Of a stretch of 64,000 nt of DNA, positions 47,956 to 56,538 are shown piece by piece (positions within the stretch are counted from its first letter, which is position 1; the number at the start of each line of letters is the position of its first letter). The notes under the pieces were generated by a model. The model searched no databases. It was not told the DNA's origin and saw only the letters and a list, made by a program, of their open reading frames with translations. Made by a program: the position numbers and the translations under genes. Source of the stretch: Panacagrimonas sp. GTDB taxonomy: Bacteria; Pseudomonadota; Gammaproteobacteria; Nevskiales; Nevskiaceae. The stretch lies in the NCBI RefSeq assembly GCF_020697055.1, contig NZ_JAJFBP010000010.1, positions 1 to 64,000 on the forward strand. The letters run 5' to 3'.

Positions 47956-49482
47956 ATGAGTGTCCAGCAACCCACGCACGAGCAGATGGCCGAGATCGCC
48001 GAACAGCTCGGCATGAGCCTCACCCCGACGCAGATCGAGGAGTACCTGGCTCTGATGGTGCCGACGGTCGCCGGTTACAACGCGCTGGACAAGCTGCCGG
48101 ACGCGCTGCCGCGCGTGAAATATCCGCGCACCCCGGGCTACATGCCCTCAGCCGAGGAGAATCCGCTCAACGCCTGGTACTACAAGTCGAAGATCGAGGG
48201 CGCCAAGAACGGCAAGCTCAAGGGCAAGACCTTCGCGATCAAGGACAACATCTGCGTGGCGGGCGTGCCGATGATGAACGGCTCGACCACGCTGCAGGGG
48301 TATGTGCCGGAAGTGGATGCCACGGTGGTCGAGCGCATCCTCGATGCGGGCGGCACGATCCTGGGCAAGTCGCACTGCGAGCTGTTCTGCTTCTCCGGCG
48401 GCAGCCACACCGGCTCGCTCGGACCCGTCATCAACCCGCGCAAGGCCGGCTACTCGGCGGGCGGCTCCTCGTCGGGCAGCGGCGCGCTCGTTGCCAGCGG
48501 CGAAGTCGACATGTCGGTGGGCACCGACCAGGGAGGCTCGGTGCGCATGCCGGCCGCCTACTGCGGCATCGTCGGCATGAAGGCCACCCACGGCCTGGTG
48601 CCCTACACCGGCCTGATGCCGATCGAAGCCACGGTCGATCATTGCGGCCCGATCACGCGCAACGTCGCCGACAGCGCGCTGCTGCTCGAGGTCATCGCCG
48701 GCGCCGACGGCCTCGATCCGCGCCAGATCGACGTCAAGACCGCCCAATACACGCAGGCGCTCGGCACCGGCGTGAAGGGCTTGAAGATCGGCGTGGTAAA
48801 GGAAGGATTCCTGCTGCCCAACGCCGAGTCCGACGTCAACGATCTCGTGCTCAAGGGCGCGGCACTGCTCAAGAAGCTCGGCGTGAAGGTCGACGAGATC
48901 TCGGTACCCGTGCATGCCGGCCCCGCGCAATCGGTGTGGAGCGCCATCGCCCACGAGGGCGCGACCATGCAGATGATGCACGGCAACGGCTACGGCTTTA
49001 ACTGGAAGGGCCTGTATCTGCCCAGCCTGATGAAGGCGCACGAAGGCTGGCGCCATCGCGCGGACGAACTCTCGACCACGCTCAAGGTCACGATGCTGAT
49101 GGGCCAGTACATGCTCAATCAGCACCAGGGTCAGTACTACGCAAAAGCCCAGAACCTCGTGCGCAGCATGATCGCGGCCTACAACGCGGCCCTCGACGAA
49201 TACGACCTGCTGCTGATGCCGACGGTGCCGATCAAGGCGTCGAAGATCCCCGGCCCCGACGCGAGCATCGCCGAGAGCGTGGCGCGCGGCCTGGAGATGA
49301 TCGGCAACACCGCGCCGTTCGACGCGACCGGTCATCCCGCCATCGCGATCCCGTGCGGCGAGAGCCAGGGCCTGCCGGTCAGCATGATGCTGATCGGCAA
49401 GCACTGGGAAGAGATGACGATCTATCGGGCAGCCAGCGCGTTCGAAAAGGCGTTCGATGGAGGCAAGCGCGGCAAGAAATAG
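47956..49482 (+). CDS. Amidase (amidase-signature family)
   Basis: 508 residues from the ATG at 47956. The Ser-cisSer-Lys triad is intact at family spacing: Lys96 (FAIKDN), Ser171 (AGGSSSGSG) and Ser195 ([12 protein letters not shown]). Such enzymes hydrolyse amides to acids and ammonia. Encoded divergently from a nitrile hydratase, it would supply the second step of nitrile use: amide to carboxylate. An N-terminal helical region (1-60) is common in aliphatic and aryl amidases of this type. The precise amide cannot be deduced. Confidence 0.93.
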   Translation: MSVQQPTHEQMAEIAEQLGMSLTPTQIEEYLALMVPTVAGYNALDKLPDALPRVKYPRTPGYMPSAEENPLNAWYYKSKIEGAKNGKLKGKTFAIKDNICVAGVPMMNGSTTLQGYVPEVDATVVERILDAGGTILGKSHCELFCFSGGSHTGSLGPVINPRKAGYSAGGSSSGSGALVASGEVDMSVGTDQGGSVRMPAAYCGIVGMKATHGLVPYTGLMPIEATVDHCGPITRNVADSALLLEVIAGADGLDPRQIDVKTAQYTQALGTGVKGLKIGVVKEGFLLPNAESDVNDLVLKGAALLKKLGVKVDEISVPVHAGPAQSVWSAIAHEGATMQMMHGNGYGFNWKGLYLPSLMKAHEGWRHRADELSTTLKVTMLMGQYMLNQHQGQYYAKAQNLVRSMIAAYNAALDEYDLLLMPTVPIKASKIPGPDASIAESVARGLEMIGNTAPFDATGHPAIAIPCGESQGLPVSMMLIGKHWEEMTIYRAASAFEKAFDGGKRGKK

Positions 49483-49561
49483 CAGGAAGGAAAGCAGCCC
49501 GGCAGGCGAGCGTGGACGGTCAGGCGTTCGCCGCCTTCGACGTACCTGAGGAGAGACGATC

Positions 49562-51016
49562 GTGCCGTTAGATTCCATCGGACGCGCCTGCGCCCGAGGC
49601 CGTACCCCTGTCCGCTTTGCGCGCCTGAGATGGGCGCTGGCGGCGACCACGCTGGCCCTGCTTCCCTTTTCCCCGATGGCAGCCGAGGACGTGCCGGCCG
49701 CACCCGCCTCGGGCGTGCCGCCCGGCACCGCGCCGGACGACGCCCCGCCGGCCGAGAAAGCGCCGGCCAACCCGGCCGAACCGCCCGCCTCGCCCTACGG
49801 CAGCATCAAGTGGGATTACAGCCCGCTCGGCGTCTACGGCCCGACCTTCACCAGCGCCGATCAGCAGAACCGCCTGACGATGGGTCTGTTCGTGTGGTTC
49901 GACAGCAGCTTCGTGCTCGACGACGACGAGATGGCCGAGGCGCTGGGTCGCGACGAGATCGACGGTGAGAGCCGCATCGCCACCGCACGCCTGGAGTTCA
50001 ACGGCAGCTACACCGACGACTACTGGTACTACTTCCGCGTCGACTTCCAGGACAACGGCAGCGGCAGCGGCCAGTCCGCGGTCGAATGGGCGGCGCTGGG
50101 ACTGAGCAACCTGCCGATCGTGCAGAACCTGCTCGTGGGCCTGCAGATGCCGACCTACGGGCTCGACATCTGGGCCAACTATCCGCGTCACCGGCTGATG
50201 CTCGAGCCGTCCTTGATCAATGCGTTCTTCCACGGACCGTTCCTGGGCATCACCGCCTACGACGTCGACATGGAACACAAGCTGAGCTGGGCGCTCGGCG
50301 TCGGCCGCGACACCAGCGAGGAACAGGCCGACGGCCTGCAGGCGGTCGACAAGGGCGAGGACGACTTCGTCGTGCACGGACGCTTCTCGTTCCTGCCGAT
50401 CTACAACGAACTCGGTCGCCACATGCTGCACCTGGGCGTCTCCGGCGCGCTGTTCAAGCCCGAGGACGACACGCTGGTCTGGGGCATCTGGCCCGAGGTC
50501 TACACCGACGACGTCGAGCTGTATCCGTTGGCGCTGATCGAGGGCGCCAAGAAGTCGTACCTGGCCGTGGCCGAGATGCGCTATGCCAACGGCCCGTTCT
50601 GGATGCAGTCCGACTACCTCTGGAACCGCAACGAGCGCGATGTCGGCGGCGATCTCGACTTCAGTTCCTGGTACGTCGAGGCCGGCTACTTCCTCACCGG
50701 CCACCAGACGGTGTTCTCGCCGCTGGCGATCAACGGGCAGGTCTTGCCGGTGCCTCGCACCAACCGCAAGGAAGGCCTGCGCGGCGCGTGGGAGGTCCAG
50801 GCGCGCTACTCGGAACTCGACATGACCGACAAGGAACTGCAGGGCGGCGGCCCGCCCTTCGTCCAGGGCGCGGAGGTCAAGAACATCACGCTGGGCCTCA
50901 ACTGGTTTCTCAACCAGCACATCAAGATCGGCATCAACTACGTGCACTCGGTACGCGAGGACCTCGACGACGCGAGCATCGACACGATCCAGACACGGGT
51001 GGCGTGGACGCTGTGA
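49562..51016 (+). CDS. Porin of the OprO/OprP (phosphate-selective) family
   Basis: 484 residues from a GTG at 49562 with AGGAGA 7 bases upstream. A signal peptide (about 15-40, ending PMAA-ED) is followed by an Ala/Pro-rich linker and a barrel with the typical pattern ARLEFNGSYTDDYWYYFRVDF and GLQMPTYGLDIW. The C-terminal aromatic-strand end is TRVAWTL. The family includes phosphate and pyrophosphate porins, but many members serve other anions. Next to nitrile hydratase and amidase, a role in uptake of a nitrile or acid is plausible though unproven. Confidence 0.82.
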   Translation: MPLDSIGRACARGRTPVRFARLRWALAATTLALLPFSPMAAEDVPAAPASGVPPGTAPDDAPPAEKAPANPAEPPASPYGSIKWDYSPLGVYGPTFTSADQQNRLTMGLFVWFDSSFVLDDDEMAEALGRDEIDGESRIATARLEFNGSYTDDYWYYFRVDFQDNGSGSGQSAVEWAALGLSNLPIVQNLLVGLQMPTYGLDIWANYPRHRLMLEPSLINAFFHGPFLGITAYDVDMEHKLSWALGVGRDTSEEQADGLQAVDKGEDDFVVHGRFSFLPIYNELGRHMLHLGVSGALFKPEDDTLVWGIWPEVYTDDVELYPLALIEGAKKSYLAVAEMRYANGPFWMQSDYLWNRNERDVGGDLDFSSWYVEAGYFLTGHQTVFSPLAINGQVLPVPRTNRKEGLRGAWEVQARYSELDMTDKELQGGGPPFVQGAEVKNITLGLNWFLNQHIKIGINYVHSVREDLDDASIDTIQTRVAWTL

Positions 51017-51037
51017 CCGGCCACGATCGCACATGCA

Positions 51038-51095
51038 CTCCGGGCTTCGCCCGGGCTACGACCTCACTCCGTTGCCCGGGCGAAGCCCGGGCAAC
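51038..51095. repeat. Pair of CCCGGGC palindromic repeats
   Basis: CTCCGGGCTTCGCCCGGGCTACG (51038-51060) and the perfect palindrome GTTGCCCGGGC-GAA-GCCCGGGCAAC (51071-51095, 11-bp arms) follow the porin gene. They are the best conserved copies of the family. Confidence 0.8.
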
Positions 51096-51119
51096 CCCTT
51101 ACCCAGGACACCCCGCGCC

Positions 51120-51779
51120 ATGATGAAACTCATCAACTCCACGCCCAGCGCCTTCGGTCGCAAGGTCGCCATCGCGCTCAAGGAAAAGCGCATCCCGTAC
51201 GAGATGGTGTTCGACGTGCCGTGGAACGACAAGACCATCGTTCCGCAGTTCAGCCCGCTGCAGCAGCTGCCCATCCTGGTCACCGACGCCGGCGAGAACG
51301 TCTATGACTCGATGTACATCTGCGAGTGGCTCGAGCGCAGATATCCCTCGCCGCCGCTGCTGCCGAGCGACACCGACGGCATCCTCGCGGCCAAGCGCCA
51401 GCAGATCCTGGCCGAGCGGCTGATGGAAGTGATCGTGCTGGTGGTGTTCGAAGAGCAGCGCGAACAGCCCAGCCCCTCGTGGATGACGCGCCAGCGACGC
51501 AAGTTCGAAGGCGGCATCGCCGAGCTGTCGCGCCTGGTCGGCAATCGTGTGCCCAAGGCCGGCGAGCCGATCACCTATGCCGACATCGCCACCGTCGCGG
51601 CACTGACATGGTTCGACTTCATGCTCAAGAACGGCCTGTTCGCGCAGGTCACCGAAGCACGGTGGCGCCAGAAGTATCCGAACCTCGTCGCGTATGTCGA
51701 TGCGCTCGAGGCGCGGCCGTCGTTCCGGGAGACGAGCCCGGAGATGTTCGTGGTGGATCTTCCGGCCGTCGTCGCCTGA
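51120..51779 (+). CDS. Glutathione S-transferase family protein
   Basis: 219 residues. The thioredoxin-like N-terminal domain has MMKLINSTPSAFGRKVAIAL, the cis-Pro in FSPLQQLPILV, and DSMYICEWLERRYP, the typical GST signature. A helical C-terminal domain (about 85-205) follows. The Ser near position 8 may be the catalytic residue. It conjugates or transfers glutathione to electrophiles. The cytochrome P450 gene starts 34 bp further. Confidence 0.88.
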   Translation: MMKLINSTPSAFGRKVAIALKEKRIPYEMVFDVPWNDKTIVPQFSPLQQLPILVTDAGENVYDSMYICEWLERRYPSPPLLPSDTDGILAAKRQQILAERLMEVIVLVVFEEQREQPSPSWMTRQRRKFEGGIAELSRLVGNRVPKAGEPITYADIATVAALTWFDFMLKNGLFAQVTEARWRQKYPNLVAYVDALEARPSFRETSPEMFVVDLPAVVA

Positions 51780-51812
51780 CGCAGTCGGATTTTTTTTACA
51801 GGAGAAGCGGCC

Positions 51813-53084
51813 ATGGGCGTCAGCACCGTCGACGAGAAGCTCACCCGTCACTCGTTCTTTGCCGACGAGGCCGCGTTCTACGACCTGTTCCGCAAGATGC
51901 GCGAAGAGGATCCGGTGCACTGGACGCAGAATCCGGGCGGCACGCCGTTCTGGTCGGTCTTCCGGCACGCCGACATCAAGCGCATCTTCGAAGAACCTGA
52001 GCATTTCAGCTCCGAGCGCGGCGGGATCATGCCGCTGATCGGCGCGGAGATGGATGCGATCGGCGCCGAAACCTTCGGGCTGGGCGAGAACGTGCTGGTG
52101 GTCGATCCGCCGCGGCATACCGAGCTGCGCAAGGTGATCGCCACGCCGTTCCTCCCGATGGCCCTCAAGGACAGCGAGGAACGCACGGCGCAGCTGATCT
52201 CGGAGATCTTCGATCGGCTTCCCGACAACGGCGTGTGCGACCTGGTCGACGATCTGGGCGCCAAGATTCCGATGGCGGTGATCTGCGACATCCTGCAGGT
52301 GCCCAGTTCGGACTGGGCCGCGATGCTGCGCTGGGGCCAGATGGCGCTCGGCGGCAACGATCCCGAATTCCAGCAGGGCACGGCGGCCGAGACGATCCTT
52401 CACGGCTTCCGCAGCATGTTCAATTACACCGGCAAGCTCGGCATGGCGCGCCGCGGATGCCCGTTTTCCGATCCGATGACGCAGCTGGCGAACACGCACG
52501 TCGGCGGCCGCGCCCTGACCGAATCCGAGGTCGCGTACAACGGCCAGCAGCTGCTGCTCGCGGGCTTCGAGACCACGCGCAATTCCTTTGCCGGAGGCGT
52601 GTACGCGCTGCTGCAGCATCCCGACCAGATGGCGATCCTGCGCCAGGACCGGCGCGTGATCCGCCTGGCCGTGGAGGAGTTCGTGCGCTGGACCAATCCG
52701 GTGATTTCCCTGATGCGCACCGCGACCGCCGACGCCGAAGTCGGCGGCAAGACCATCCGCGCCGGCGATCGCGTCGTCTGCTGGATGGCCTCGGCCAATC
52801 GTGACGAGGACGTGTTCGAACGCCCCGACGAGTTCGACGTCACGCGCCACCCGAATCGGCATCTCGGTTTCGGCGCCGGTCCGCACTTCTGCCTCGGTGG
52901 GCCGCTGGCCAAGATCGAGCTGCGCTGCGCGGTCGAGGAACTGCTCGAGCGCTACGACGGCATCGAGCTCAACGGCCGCGTCGAGCGCGTGCACTCGCTG
53001 TTCGTCGGCGGCCTCAAGCACATGCCGGTGCGACTGCGCCGGCGACGCGGTCCTGCGCCGCAGCCGCACGAGCGGGCGGCCTGA
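51813..53084 (+). CDS. Cytochrome P450 monooxygenase
   Basis: 423 residues. The heme-binding loop FGAGPHFCLGG gives Cys360 as the iron ligand; the ExxR motif is in VEEFVRW, and the I-helix oxygen-activation motif in LLAGFETTRNS. No membrane anchor, so it is a soluble bacterial P450 that needs ferredoxin and reductase; neither gene is next to it. Subfamily and substrate cannot be named from sequence alone. It is convergent with the LysR gene, 15 bp apart. Confidence 0.95.
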   Translation: MGVSTVDEKLTRHSFFADEAAFYDLFRKMREEDPVHWTQNPGGTPFWSVFRHADIKRIFEEPEHFSSERGGIMPLIGAEMDAIGAETFGLGENVLVVDPPRHTELRKVIATPFLPMALKDSEERTAQLISEIFDRLPDNGVCDLVDDLGAKIPMAVICDILQVPSSDWAAMLRWGQMALGGNDPEFQQGTAAETILHGFRSMFNYTGKLGMARRGCPFSDPMTQLANTHVGGRALTESEVAYNGQQLLLAGFETTRNSFAGGVYALLQHPDQMAILRQDRRVIRLAVEEFVRWTNPVISLMRTATADAEVGGKTIRAGDRVVCWMASANRDEDVFERPDEFDVTRHPNRHLGFGAGPHFCLGGPLAKIELRCAVEELLERYDGIELNGRVERVHSLFVGGLKHMPVRLRRRRGPAPQPHERAA

Positions 53085-53099
53085 GCCCCTCCCTGCGCG

Positions 53100-54038
53100 C
53101 TATGTCCCGACGGGTTTCCTGCGCCGGGCGACCGCGGCCGGCGGCACCAGATGATCGCGAAACGACTCGGCGAGGTAGTCGACGAACTTGCGCGCGGCCG
53201 GCAGCACCGCGACGCGCCGCGGTGGGAACACCGCGTGGAAATCCACCGGCGGCAACGTCCATTCCGGCAACACCGCCACCAGCGCGCCGCTTTCGAGCTC
53301 CGCACGGCAACCCCAGGATGAGTTGACGGTGAGTCCCAGCCCCGCCACCGCCGCAGCGGTGGCCGCCTCGTTCGCTCCGACGGTCATGCGCGCCTCGACC
53401 CGGACCGCACGCGTGCGATTGCCGCGACGAAAACGCAGCTCGCGGCCCGATGCCGCCGGACCCACGACCACGTCGTGGTCGACCAGATCGTCGGGCGAGC
53501 CCGGCGTGCCGGCTCGCGCGAGATAGCCGGGCGAGGCGACCAGCACGCGCGGCGCCTGCGCGATCCGTCGCGCGAGCAGACTGGAATCCGCCGGCAGGCC
53601 GCCGAGCCGCAGCGCGACGTTCACGCCCTCGGCGACGAGGTCCTGGCGCGTGTCGCTCACCAGCAGATCGATGCGCAGCGCCGGATGCGCCGCGAGGAAG
53701 ACCGGCAGTCGCGGAATCACCTCGCGCACGCCGAAGCTCGAGGACAGTGCGACGCGCAGACGCCCGCGCAGCTCGCCGGTGCCGGACGCCGCATGATCGG
53801 CCTCGTCCAGTGCCAGCAGGATCGGTTCGATTCGTGCGAGGTAGTCGCTGCCCGCTTCGCTCAGCCGCAGTCCGCGCGTGCTGCGAACCAGCAGATTGGA
53901 GCCCAGTCCCCGTTCCAGCTCCGCGACGATCCGCGAGGCCGACGGCTGCGACAGGCCGAGTTCGCGCGCCGCCGCCGAGAAGCTCCCGCGACGGGCGACC
54001 CGTTCGAACACCCGCAGCGCGGTGAGCCGGTCACTCAT
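53100..54038 (-). CDS. LysR-family transcriptional regulator
   Basis: 312 residues from the ATG at 54038. A winged helix-turn-helix (FERVARRGSFSAAARELGLS and QPSASRIVAELE, about 10-45) is followed by a LysR effector-binding domain (about 90-300). It is divergent from the peroxiredoxin gene with 111 bp between, so it probably controls that gene and itself. There is no conserved Cys pair of the OxyR type, so redox sensing through OxyR-like disulfide is not supported. Confidence 0.9.
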   Translation of the reverse strand: MSDRLTALRVFERVARRGSFSAAARELGLSQPSASRIVAELERGLGSNLLVRSTRGLRLSEAGSDYLARIEPILLALDEADHAASGTGELRGRLRVALSSSFGVREVIPRLPVFLAAHPALRIDLLVSDTRQDLVAEGVNVALRLGGLPADSSLLARRIAQAPRVLVASPGYLARAGTPGSPDDLVDHDVVVGPAASGRELRFRRGNRTRAVRVEARMTVGANEAATAAAVAGLGLTVNSSWGCRAELESGALVAVLPEWTLPPVDFHAVFPPRRVAVLPAARKFVDYLAESFRDHLVPPAAVARRRKPVGT

Positions 54039-54149
54039 TCGCGGTGCGAATAGCACATAGCCCGATTCCTTGGCTACTCAACATGGGCGCAATGGCCGAT
54101 CTTGGCGTCACCGCAGCAGCCCCCATCGCGAAGAACACCGGAGAACCCC

Positions 54150-54815
54150 ATGTCACTGCAGGACCGTCTCGACGCATTCAAAGCCGACTTCGAAGGAACC
54201 AAGGCGCCGCCGGAAGTCGTGGCGATCATGCATCGCGCGACCGCCGAACTCGCCGCCAGCGGCCAGGTGCAGCGCGCGCTGGGCGTCGGCGCGAAGCTGC
54301 CCGCGTTCAACCTGTCCGACTCCGAGGATCGCGCCGTGAGCTCGGCCGATCTGCTGGCCAAGGGTCCGCTGGTCATCACGTTCTACCGCGGCGTGTGGTG
54401 CCCGTACTGCAACCTGGATCTGCAGGCGATCGAGGAAGCGGCCGGCCAGATGCGCGAACTCGGCGCCTCGGTGATCGCGATCTCGCCGCAGACGCCGGTC
54501 AACTCCGCCAAGTCGCGCGCGCAGAACAAGCTGAGCTTCCCGATCCTGAGCGATCGCAACGGCGACGTGGCCGCGAGCCTGGGCCTGCGGTTCCGGCTGC
54601 CGGACGATCTCAAGGCCGTCTACAGCAAGTTCGGTATCGACCTGCCGACGGTCAACGGCGACCCGGGCTGGACGCTGCCGATGCCGGCGCGCTACGTCAT
54701 CGGTCGCGACGGCGTCATCGCCTATGCCGAGGTCAACGCGGACTACACGCGCCGTCCCGATCCGAGCGAACTGCTGCCGACGCTGCGCCGCCTGCAGCAG
54801 GCCAAGGCGGCATGA
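54150..54815 (+). CDS. Peroxiredoxin-like (AhpC/TSA) protein
   Basis: 221 residues from the ATG at 54150. A thioredoxin-like fold with FYRGVWCPYCNLDL (Cys84 and Cys87). The CxxC arrangement is typical of the AhpC/TSA group seen in alkyl hydroperoxide reductases of this size, which reduce peroxides. It follows the divergent LysR gene and precedes the DUF167 gene by 7 bp. An electron donor is not visible nearby. Confidence 0.88.
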   Translation: MSLQDRLDAFKADFEGTKAPPEVVAIMHRATAELAASGQVQRALGVGAKLPAFNLSDSEDRAVSSADLLAKGPLVITFYRGVWCPYCNLDLQAIEEAAGQMRELGASVIAISPQTPVNSAKSRAQNKLSFPILSDRNGDVAASLGLRFRLPDDLKAVYSKFGIDLPTVNGDPGWTLPMPARYVIGRDGVIAYAEVNADYTRRPDPSELLPTLRRLQQAKAA

Positions 54816-54822
54816 TGGGGAC

Positions 54823-55056
54823 GTGCGAACGCTCGAGATCCACGTCAAACCCAACGCCCGCGCCAGCCGCCTGATCGAACCGGCTGACGCGGGCGCGCCG
54901 TGGCGCGCCGAGCTCAAGGCGCCACCGGTGGACGGCAAGGCCAACGAGGAGCTGATCCGCGTCGTCGCGGAGCACTTCGACGTGCCCCGGTCGAACGTGG
55001 CCCTGACCCCCGGTGCGGGCGCGCGGCGCAAGCGCGTGCGCATCGTCGAGCGCTGA
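54823..55056 (+). CDS. DUF167/YggU-family protein
   Basis: 77 residues from a GTG at 54823, with GGGG just upstream. It matches the small DUF167 family: VKPNARASRLIEP, ELKAPPVDGKANEEL and VALTPGAGARRKRVRI. The function is unknown. It begins 7 bp after the peroxiredoxin gene. Confidence 0.88.
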   Translation: MRTLEIHVKPNARASRLIEPADAGAPWRAELKAPPVDGKANEELIRVVAEHFDVPRSNVALTPGAGARRKRVRIVER

Positions 55057-55064
55057 GCAGGCAC

Positions 55065-56510
55065 ATGGCGGCGCGCGCGCTGTTCGCCGGGCTCGCGGCG
55101 GTCCTGCTTCTGGCAAGCGCGGTTCGCGCCGACACCACGCCGTCACCGTTGGTCCTGCTGCGCGCGACGGTGATCGACGCAACGGGCGCCGCGCCGCGAC
55201 CGGATCAGGCGGTGGTCGTGCAAGGCGATCGCATCGTTGCGGTCGGCCCGTCGGAGCGGATCGCATTGCCGCCCGGTGCACGCGCAATCGACGCGCACGG
55301 TCGCTACCTGATCCCGGGCCTGTGGGATCTGCACGTGCACGTGCTGCGGCGCGAACGCTGGCGCGCCCACTTTCCGCTGCTGGTTGCGCAGGGCGTCGTC
55401 GGGGTCCGTGACATGGGCGGCGACTACCCGATGGATCGGGTGCGCCGCCTGCGCGCCGAGATCGATTCGGGCGCGCGAATCGCCCCCCGGTTTCTCGCGG
55501 CGGGCCCGTTCGTCGACGGTCCGTGGCCCTCGTTGCCGCGCCTGTCCCGCGTGGTCGCAAACCCCGCCGAGGCGCGCGCGGTGGTGGGCGCTCTGAAACG
55601 CGAAGGCTTCGACTTCGTGAAGGTCTACAACCGGCTGCCGCGCGAGGCGTTCCTTGCGATCGCCGACGAGAGCCGCCGCGTGGGCCTGCCCTTGGCCGGC
55701 CACGTGCCGTTTTCAGTGTCCGCCCGCGAGGCGTCGCGCGCGGGAATGCGCAGCATCGAGCACCAGTTCAACGTCGCGTTCGCCTGCTCGTCGCGCGAGG
55801 ACGAGCTGATGCGGATGAAGGCGCAGGCACTGGCCGCCGATGAATCGGGTGAGCGCCGGCGCCTGCGACGCGCCTACCTCACCGGCGTGCTCGACAGTTT
55901 CGATGCCGCGCGCTGCGCGGCGCTGTACGCCGACTTCGCTCGCAACGGCACGGCGCTGGTCCCGACGCTGGTGCAACGACGCGACTTCTCGGGCGTCGCG
56001 CCGCCGGCGCTCTCCGACGAAGAGCGCGCCTACGTTCCCGCCGGTGAGCGCGGCGGCTGGGATCCGGGCCAGGACGCGCGACTGCAGGGTAGCGCGCCGG
56101 AAGATCGCGAGATCGAACGACGATTCTGGGAACGTGATCGCGCGCTGGTGGCGCCGATGCAGGCCGCCGGCGTTCTCCTGCTGGCCGGCACCGACGGCGG
56201 CGATCCGTACACCGTGCCGGGCTTCAGCCTGCACGACGAACTGGCCGAACTCGTCGTCGCGGGTCTCACGCCGATGCAGGCGCTGCAGGCGGCGACGCGC
56301 AACGCGGCCCGGTTCCTCGGCACCCCGGACGACTTCGGCACGATCGAAGCCGGTCGTCGCGCCGATCTCGTGCTGCTGCGCGCCGATCCGCTTGCCGACA
56401 TCCGTCACACGCGGGAGATCGAGGCGGTGATGCGGGGAGGTCGCTGGCTCGATCGGGCCGATCTCGACCACCTGTTGGCGCAAGCGCGAAGCGCGGCCGG
56501 GTCGCCGTAG
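55065..56510 (+). CDS. Secreted metal-dependent amidohydrolase
   Basis: 481 residues. A signal peptide (1-22, ending VRA-DTT) indicates export. The amidohydrolase fold shows the HxH metal pair in LWDLHVHVL, a Lys candidate in FDFVKVYNR, the His in LAGHVPFSV and HQFN, and the final Asp in LLLAGTDGGD. These enzymes hydrolyse amide, ester or related bonds; the closest relatives by pattern are imidazolonepropionase-type proteins, but the substrate is unknown. It follows DUF167 by 8 bp and is convergent with the monooxygenase gene. Confidence 0.88.
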   Translation: MAARALFAGLAAVLLLASAVRADTTPSPLVLLRATVIDATGAAPRPDQAVVVQGDRIVAVGPSERIALPPGARAIDAHGRYLIPGLWDLHVHVLRRERWRAHFPLLVAQGVVGVRDMGGDYPMDRVRRLRAEIDSGARIAPRFLAAGPFVDGPWPSLPRLSRVVANPAEARAVVGALKREGFDFVKVYNRLPREAFLAIADESRRVGLPLAGHVPFSVSAREASRAGMRSIEHQFNVAFACSSREDELMRMKAQALAADESGERRRLRRAYLTGVLDSFDAARCAALYADFARNGTALVPTLVQRRDFSGVAPPALSDEERAYVPAGERGGWDPGQDARLQGSAPEDREIERRFWERDRALVAPMQAAGVLLLAGTDGGDPYTVPGFSLHDELAELVVAGLTPMQALQAATRNAARFLGTPDDFGTIEAGRRADLVLLRADPLADIRHTREIEAVMRGGRWLDRADLDHLLAQARSAAGSP

Positions 56511-56538
56511 CCGTTCGCACCGGGCTGAGGTCCCCGGG

